Program-made: the position numbers and the translations under genes
Assembly: GCF_046195335.1 (NCBI RefSeq)
Contig: NZ_CP176093.1
Strand: one strand, 5' to 3'
Source: Methanospirillum lacunae
GTDB taxonomy: Archaea; Halobacteriota; Methanomicrobia; Methanomicrobiales; Methanospirillaceae
DNA: 64,000 bases
Part shown: positions 60,168 through 64,000 of the stretch, piece by piece
Layout: every line of letters begins with the position of its first letter
Numbering within the stretch: position 1 is the first letter of the stretch
The notes under the pieces: model-generated
What the model was told of the DNA's origin: nothing
The model's database searches: none
The model's input: only the letters and a program-made list of their open reading frames with translations

Positions 60168-60634
60168 CGGAATTTACACATATTACAGATGATCGCGTCC
60201 GTATGGTTGATGTTTCATCAAAGAACGAAGTCAGCCGAGAAGCGGTAGCTTCGGGAACAATCATACTGCGTCCAGAGACACTAAAAGCAATTGCATCAGG
60301 ATCTACCATAAAAGGGAATGTTCTCGCAACAGCACGGGTAGCAGCAACCCTTGCAATAAAGGACACGTTTAGAATTATCCCAATGTGCCACAATATTCCG
60401 GTCCATGGAATTGACATTAATTTTGAACAAGATGAAACATCCATTACAGCGCGTGTGAAGGTAGTCTCAAGCGGAAAGACAGGAGTTGAAATGGAGGCGC
60501 TTGTTGGGGTCAGCACAGCACTTCTAACCATATGGGATATGGTAAAATCTGCAGAAAAAGACGATAACGGACAGTACCCTGTCACTCTTATTAAAGAAAT
60601 CCGGGTAGATGAGAAACGGAAGGGCCAGCACTAA
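60164..60634 (+). CDS. moaC: Cyclic pyranopterin monophosphate synthase MoaC
   Basis: Second step of molybdopterin synthesis, needed for the Mo/W formylmethanofuran dehydrogenase and formate dehydrogenase. 156 residues from the ATG at 60164; the frame is open upstream, but that is the nnr gene in another frame. Motifs: RMVDVSSKNEVSREAVASG, IPMCHNIPVHG and VEMEALVGVSTALLTIWDMVK, all conserved. Overlaps nnr by 4 bases (ATGA). Confidence 0.95.
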   Translation: MTEFTHITDDRVRMVDVSSKNEVSREAVASGTIILRPETLKAIASGSTIKGNVLATARVAATLAIKDTFRIIPMCHNIPVHGIDINFEQDETSITARVKVVSSGKTGVEMEALVGVSTALLTIWDMVKSAEKDDNGQYPVTLIKEIRVDEKRKGQH

Positions 60635-60644
60635 TAAAGGAACG

Positions 60645-60738
60645 GCAATAAATAGCAGTGGTTCCCATAAAGTAAGGAAGACGGGACAAGTCCCGTTTAG
60701 GAATGTAGCCTGATTACAGGCTGAACCTTGGAGATATT
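60645..60738 (+). promoter_or_regulatory. rpl15e promoter and two-hairpin leader
   Basis: CAATAAATA at 60646-60654 could be the TATA element, putting the start near 60677. Two hairpins follow: ACGGGA/TCCCGT with loop CAAG at 60681-60696, and AGCCTG/CAGGCT with loop ATTA at 60707-60722. TTGGAG then precedes the start codon. Confidence 0.5.
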
Positions 60739-61329
60739 ATGGCAAAATCGATGTATGCATACGTCAGAGATGCATGGAAAGTTCCGGCAAAGTCCGGAGT
60801 TCGTGCCCTCCTCTGGGAACGTATGCAGGTATGGCGCAGGGAGGGCAGCGTAGTGCGTGTCACCCGGCCAACAAGAATTGACCGGGCACGTTCACTCGGC
60901 TACAAAGCAAAACAGGGTATAGTTGTTGTACGAGTGAAAGTCCGCCGTGGCGGTCGAAGGGCGTCCCGGTACGTCAGAGCCCGTAGAACTGCTCGGATGG
61001 GTATCAATAAGCGCACCATGGGTAAGAGCATTCAGCGGATCGCAGAAGAGCGGGCCAGCAGAAAATACCCGAACATGGAAGCATTGAACTCATACTGGGT
61101 TGGTGAAGACGGAAAACAGAAGTGGTATGAGGTCATTTTAGTTGATCCACATCACCCGTCGGTCATCAATGATTCTAATCTCAACTGGATCAGCCAGACC
61201 GGGCACCGTGGCCGTGCAGAACGTGGAAAAACCAGTGCTGGTATGAAAGGCCGTGGAATGGGCAAGCGTGGAATTGGTACCGAAAAGTGCCGCCCCAGCG
61301 TCAGGTCCAATGCCAACAGGGCCAAATAA
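60739..61329 (+). CDS. rpl15e: Ribosomal protein L15e (eL15)
   Basis: Large-subunit protein of the archaeal/eukaryal type. 196 residues, full length: AKSMYAYVRDAWKVPAKSGV, RPTRIDRARSLGYKAKQGIV, the basic RRGGRRASRYVRARRTARMG region and a C-terminal GLY/ARG-rich end (RGMGKRGIGTEKCRPS). Preceded by a leader with two hairpins. Followed by rnp3 nine bases after the stop; seven T lie between. Confidence 0.96.
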   Translation: MAKSMYAYVRDAWKVPAKSGVRALLWERMQVWRREGSVVRVTRPTRIDRARSLGYKAKQGIVVVRVKVRRGGRRASRYVRARRTARMGINKRTMGKSIQRIAEERASRKYPNMEALNSYWVGEDGKQKWYEVILVDPHHPSVINDSNLNWISQTGHRGRAERGKTSAGMKGRGMGKRGIGTEKCRPSVRSNANRAK

Positions 61330-61338
61330 CTTTTTTTA

Positions 61339-61989
61339 ATGCAGTATATCGACGGCTGTGTTTTCTTATTTCAATCAGGTTCCTGTTCTATCAATCGTGC
61401 GATCAGCGAATTGAAAGAACTTGGATACAACGGGATGGTTGCCTGCGGTATAAACCAAAATCAAATACCTAAAGATAATTTTCAGATAATTCCAGCCCGG
61501 TATATCAAAGGGGCTAATCTTAAAAAAATCCAGAGAGATGCCCAGGACCCTATAGGAAAAGATCAATACTGCATGGCCCAGGCAGGAGAAAACGGGTTAA
61601 ATCGCTCTCTCTTAACCCTTTCCGGGGTTCACACCCTATGTGATCTCCATATTGCCCCAAAAAATGCATTTGACCGATATTGTGCACAACTTGCCGCTGA
61701 AAGAAATATTGCAGTAGATATCAGGGTCAGACCACTCTGGGAACTGAGAGGAGTATCAAGACAGAGGGTGATTCGAGCTTATGAAGAAATCCTTCTATTG
61801 CAGAACAGGTATGAATTTCCCCTCACTATCTCAACCGGCGCCCTAACACCTTATGATATGAGGAGTGTCAGAGCCGTAAAGGTCCTTCTTGCAGAGATCG
61901 GGATGGACATGGATCTTATCAACAGGTCATTTTCATCTGTTCCCAGCCTTCTAATAAAAAATAAATCAGTTCAGGAGATTTTTGAATGA
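61339..61989 (+). CDS. rnp3: RNase P protein component 3 (Rpp30)
   Basis: TIM-barrel-like (PHP family) protein subunit of archaeal RNase P that works with Pop5 to activate the RNA in tRNA 5' processing. 216 residues with CINRAI-type helix SINRAISELKELGYNGMVACG, DIRVRPLWELRGVSRQRVI and the TISTGALTPYDMRSVRAVK end region. Overlaps rnp2 by 4 bases, the usual pairing. Confidence 0.9.
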   Translation: MQYIDGCVFLFQSGSCSINRAISELKELGYNGMVACGINQNQIPKDNFQIIPARYIKGANLKKIQRDAQDPIGKDQYCMAQAGENGLNRSLLTLSGVHTLCDLHIAPKNAFDRYCAQLAAERNIAVDIRVRPLWELRGVSRQRVIRAYEEILLLQNRYEFPLTISTGALTPYDMRSVRAVKVLLAEIGMDMDLINRSFSSVPSLLIKNKSVQEIFE

Positions 61990-62474
61990 GGCTCAGACCC
62001 TCAATGCGGGAGAATTATCGGTATATTCTCACAAGAGTTGTATCAAAAGAGCAAATTGATGCAAAAGATATCTACCTATCAATCTCTGATTCATTTATTT
62101 CACTTTTTGGAGAAGTTCAGGCATCATATGCCTGGGTTGCGGTCATGGAGTACTCACAGCCATATACTATTATCAGGTTCAGAAGAGGATATGAACAGAA
62201 AGTTGAGACTGCAATGGCTGCCGTTACCAATGTAAAAGGAATAGCAGCAGTTCTGCACCCGCTGAAAACATCAGGTACTATCAAAACAATCAGAGAAGAG
62301 ATCTCAAAGGGAGAGAATTCGTACAGATCGTGCAGAGTTAAGTATCATGACGAATGGTTTTCTGTAAGAATTTTACCACAGGGATGGATCGATTTGAAAG
62401 AGAAGGGAATTAATCCTAATATACCCCTCTATATAACAGAAGAGGATATCGAGGACCTGCACTATGATGAATAA
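61986..62474 (+). CDS. rnp2: RNase P protein component 2 (Pop5)
   Basis: RRM-like subunit of RNase P, forming a heterotetramer with Rpp30. 162 residues: MRLRPSMRENYRYILTRVVS at the start, SYAWVAVMEYSQPYTIIRFRRGYEQKVETAMAAV, and a C-terminal extension of about 45 residues beyond the core (ILPQGWIDLKEKGINPNI). Overlaps rnp3 by 4 and psmA by 11 bases, so translation is coupled through this group. Confidence 0.9.
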   Translation: MRLRPSMRENYRYILTRVVSKEQIDAKDIYLSISDSFISLFGEVQASYAWVAVMEYSQPYTIIRFRRGYEQKVETAMAAVTNVKGIAAVLHPLKTSGTIKTIREEISKGENSYRSCRVKYHDEWFSVRILPQGWIDLKEKGINPNIPLYITEEDIEDLHYDE

Positions 62475-63186
62475 TAACCAAGCTGCATATGATCGTGCGA
62501 TAACCGTCTTCAGTCCTGACGGACGACTTTATCAAGTTGAATACGCCCGTGAAGCGGTCAAAAGAGGAACCACTGCTGTAGGAATTAAATGCCAAGATGG
62601 AGTGGTTCTGATCGTTGACAAACGAATCAACTCCCGCCTTCTTGAAGCAAACTCGATTGAGAAGATCTTCAAGATTGATGAGCACATCGGAGTTGCTTCT
62701 TCAGGACTTGTAGGTGATGCACGAGCTCTGGTAGACAGAGCACGAGTCGAGGCACAGATAAACCGTATCTCATATGACGAACCCATTGATGTCGAGACGC
62801 TATCAAAGAAACTCGGGGATCATATGCAGACATATACCCAGTTTGGTGGAGCCAGACCATATGGGACAGCTCTATTAATTACGGGTATATCTGATGGTGA
62901 GTTCAGACTTTTCGAAACTGACCCCAGCGGCACACTTCTGGAGTACAAAGCAACAGGGATAGGTACCGGAAGACCGGCTGTAATGAAACTCTTTGAAGAA
63001 GAGTATACGTACGAGTGTTCGCTGGATGACGCAATAAAACTCGGACTAAAAGCACTCCATGAAGCTACAGAAGGGAAGTTTGATGTCTCTACTGTAGAAA
63101 TCGGAGTTATTTCACGAAGTGAAGGCATCTTCAGAAAGATGACCCGCGAAGAAGTCGCAACATATATTGATCAGCCCGCCGCGTAA
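62464..63186 (+). CDS. psmA: Proteasome subunit alpha
   Basis: Forms the outer gating rings of the 20S proteasome. 240 residues with the alpha signature YDRAITVFSPDGRLYQVEYAREAVKRG and GVASSGLVGDARALVDRAR. The N-terminal gate residues and the C-terminus are complete. Its ATPase partner PAN is not in the window. The overlap with rnp2 and closeness to SBDS follow the common archaeal superoperon of exosome, RNase P and proteasome genes. Confidence 0.97.
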   Translation: MMNNNQAAYDRAITVFSPDGRLYQVEYAREAVKRGTTAVGIKCQDGVVLIVDKRINSRLLEANSIEKIFKIDEHIGVASSGLVGDARALVDRARVEAQINRISYDEPIDVETLSKKLGDHMQTYTQFGGARPYGTALLITGISDGEFRLFETDPSGTLLEYKATGIGTGRPAVMKLFEEEYTYECSLDDAIKLGLKALHEATEGKFDVSTVEIGVISRSEGIFRKMTREEVATYIDQPAA

Positions 63187-63212
63187 GCGGGGCAACAAGA
63201 GGGGATGAGAGG

Positions 63213-63908
63213 ATGATACCACTAGATCATGCAGTGGTTGCCAGAATTGAAAGCCATGGAGAACGGTTTGAAATTCTGGTAGATCCAGATATCGCAGCAA
63301 AAATCCGCCAGGGAAATCAAATTGAGATAGAGGATGCAGTAGCAGCCCTCTACATATTCGAAAACGCATCGCAGGCAGAGAAAGCATCAGATGAATCTCT
63401 TAAGAAAGCATTCGGAACTACTTCTTTCCAAGAGATTGCTACTAAGATTATAACTAAGGGAGAGATTCACCTTACTGCTGAGCAGCGCAGGGCAATGATA
63501 GCAGAAAAACGCCGGCAAGTGATATTCTTCATAGCGCGAAATGCAATCAACCCACAAACGGGTCATCCACATCCCCCTCAGAGAATTGAAATGGCAATGG
63601 AAGAAGCCAAAGTAAACATCGATCCCTTCCGCAGTCTGGAAGAACTTGTAAAGGACACGATGAAACTGCTTCGACCACTCATACCAATAAAATTCGAGGA
63701 GGTCAAGGTTGCGGTCCATATTCCCGCTGATTATGCACCCCGTGCATATGGTGAAATTCAGTCTTCTGCTTCAATAGAGCAACAAGAATGGCAGAAAGAT
63801 GGTTCGTGGATCTGTGTTGTAACTATCCCAGCAGGAATACAGAACGAATTCTATGATCTCATCAACAAGATTAGTCGTGGAGAAGCAGAGACCAAACTTA
63901 TCAAGTAA
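63213..63908 (+). CDS. sdo1: Ribosome maturation protein SBDS (Sdo1)
   Basis: Helps release an anti-association factor from the large subunit in late ribosome assembly. 231 residues, three domains: N-terminal FYSH domain (ARIESHGERFEILVDPDIAAKIRQG), helical middle (TAEQRRAMIAEKRRQVIFFIARNAINPQTGHPHPPQRIEMAMEEA begins near 90; segment quoted in part: NAINPQTGHPHPPQRIEMA), and a C-terminal ferredoxin-like domain (IKFEEVKVAVHIPADYAPRA). Full length. Confidence 0.95.
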   Translation: MIPLDHAVVARIESHGERFEILVDPDIAAKIRQGNQIEIEDAVAALYIFENASQAEKASDESLKKAFGTTSFQEIATKIITKGEIHLTAEQRRAMIAEKRRQVIFFIARNAINPQTGHPHPPQRIEMAMEEAKVNIDPFRSLEELVKDTMKLLRPLIPIKFEEVKVAVHIPADYAPRAYGEIQSSASIEQQEWQKDGSWICVVTIPAGIQNEFYDLINKISRGEAETKLIK

Positions 63909-63961
63909 CTATAAGTGGATTCAGAACATATAACAAAGGACATTCGATAGAGGTATCTTGT

Positions 63962-64000
63962 ATGGGTAGTGTCAAGACAAAGGCCAAAGGAAGGGTTTCC
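63962..64000 (+). CDS. Start of a further gene, perhaps ribosomal protein L37Ae
   Basis: Thirteen codons before the window ends: MGSVKTKAKGRVS, with GAGGT upstream. The short basic start resembles archaeal L37Ae (eL43), which is found in this superoperon after SBDS and exosome genes. Too little is visible to be sure. Confidence 0.45.
   Translation, partial: MGSVKTKAKGRVS

Overview
The window looks like the chromosome of a hydrogenotrophic methanogenic archaeon of the order Methanomicrobiales. The genus Methanospirillum is my best guess, but that is inference from gene content and not a database match. Evidence for a methanogen: F420-dependent methylene-H4MPT dehydrogenase (mtd) and reductase (mer), the F420-reducing hydrogenase operon frhADGB, MptA for methanopterin, an MfnE-like methanofuran kinase and NrpR. 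Evidence for an archaeon: Tfx, FlpA/Nop5, Cbf5, aIF2-beta, aEF-1-beta, RpoL, RNase P proteins, proteasome alpha, SBDS, an archaeal SRP RNA and a PGF-CTERM S-layer protein of the DUF3821 type seen in Methanomicrobiales.

Layout. 1-1.4 kb: start of the S10 ribosomal operon (rpl3, rpl4) on the minus strand, followed by a probably frameshifted small gene. 1.9-5.4 kb: Tfx-type regulator, mtd, a GalT-like HIT enzyme and mer. 5.7-8.4 kb: a divergent tubulin/FtsZ-like protein, nrpR with a dUTPase-like gene, and tRNA-Arg. 8.4-14.6 kb: exported beta-sandwich protein, AMP phosphorylase, a large S-layer protein with a highly structured leader, and tRNA-Gln. 14.6-19.2 kb: flpA-nop5-TctA-like permease, hemD-cbf5 and tRNA-Ser. 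19.3-23.6 kb: leuACDB operon. 23.7-27.8 kb: membrane glycosyltransferase and iorAB. 27.9-33.3 kb: tRNA-Ile, two unknown genes, a tRNA methylthiotransferase and nadXAC. 33.4-38.4 kb: exported thioredoxin/CcdA pair, exported PLD protein, mfnE, zinc ribbon, ef1b and mdh. 38.4-40.6 kb: SRP RNA, a Cys-rich methyltransferase-like protein, two tRNAs and an HTH/membrane protein pair. 40.7-47.5 kb: two M24 peptidases, AAA+ ATPase, metallo-beta-lactamase fold protein, rpoL, aIF2-beta, mptA and a HEPN-like membrane protein. 47.5-51.8 kb: frhADGB. 51.8-55.6 kb: AT-rich gene-poor stretch with a gene relic, then three small secreted proteins (a 14-residue tandem-repeat protein and two close paralogues). 55.7-64 kb: trmI, nac, PUA protein, RecJ-like nuclease, nnr, moaC, rpl15e, RNase P proteins, psmA, SBDS and the start of a further gene.

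How the genes fit together. Frh, Mtd and Mer share cofactor F420 and supply the middle reductions of CO2 reduction with H2. MptA, MfnE, NadX/A/C, HemD and MoaC make cofactors. Most of the rest is information processing or surface structure.

The least explained material is the secreted-protein cluster at 52.98-55.55 kb, and a recurring pattern of hairpins placed close to the predicted transcription start of strongly expressed genes (S-layer, frhA, secreted paralogues, rpl15e). No CRISPR array, intact insertion sequence or prophage was seen.
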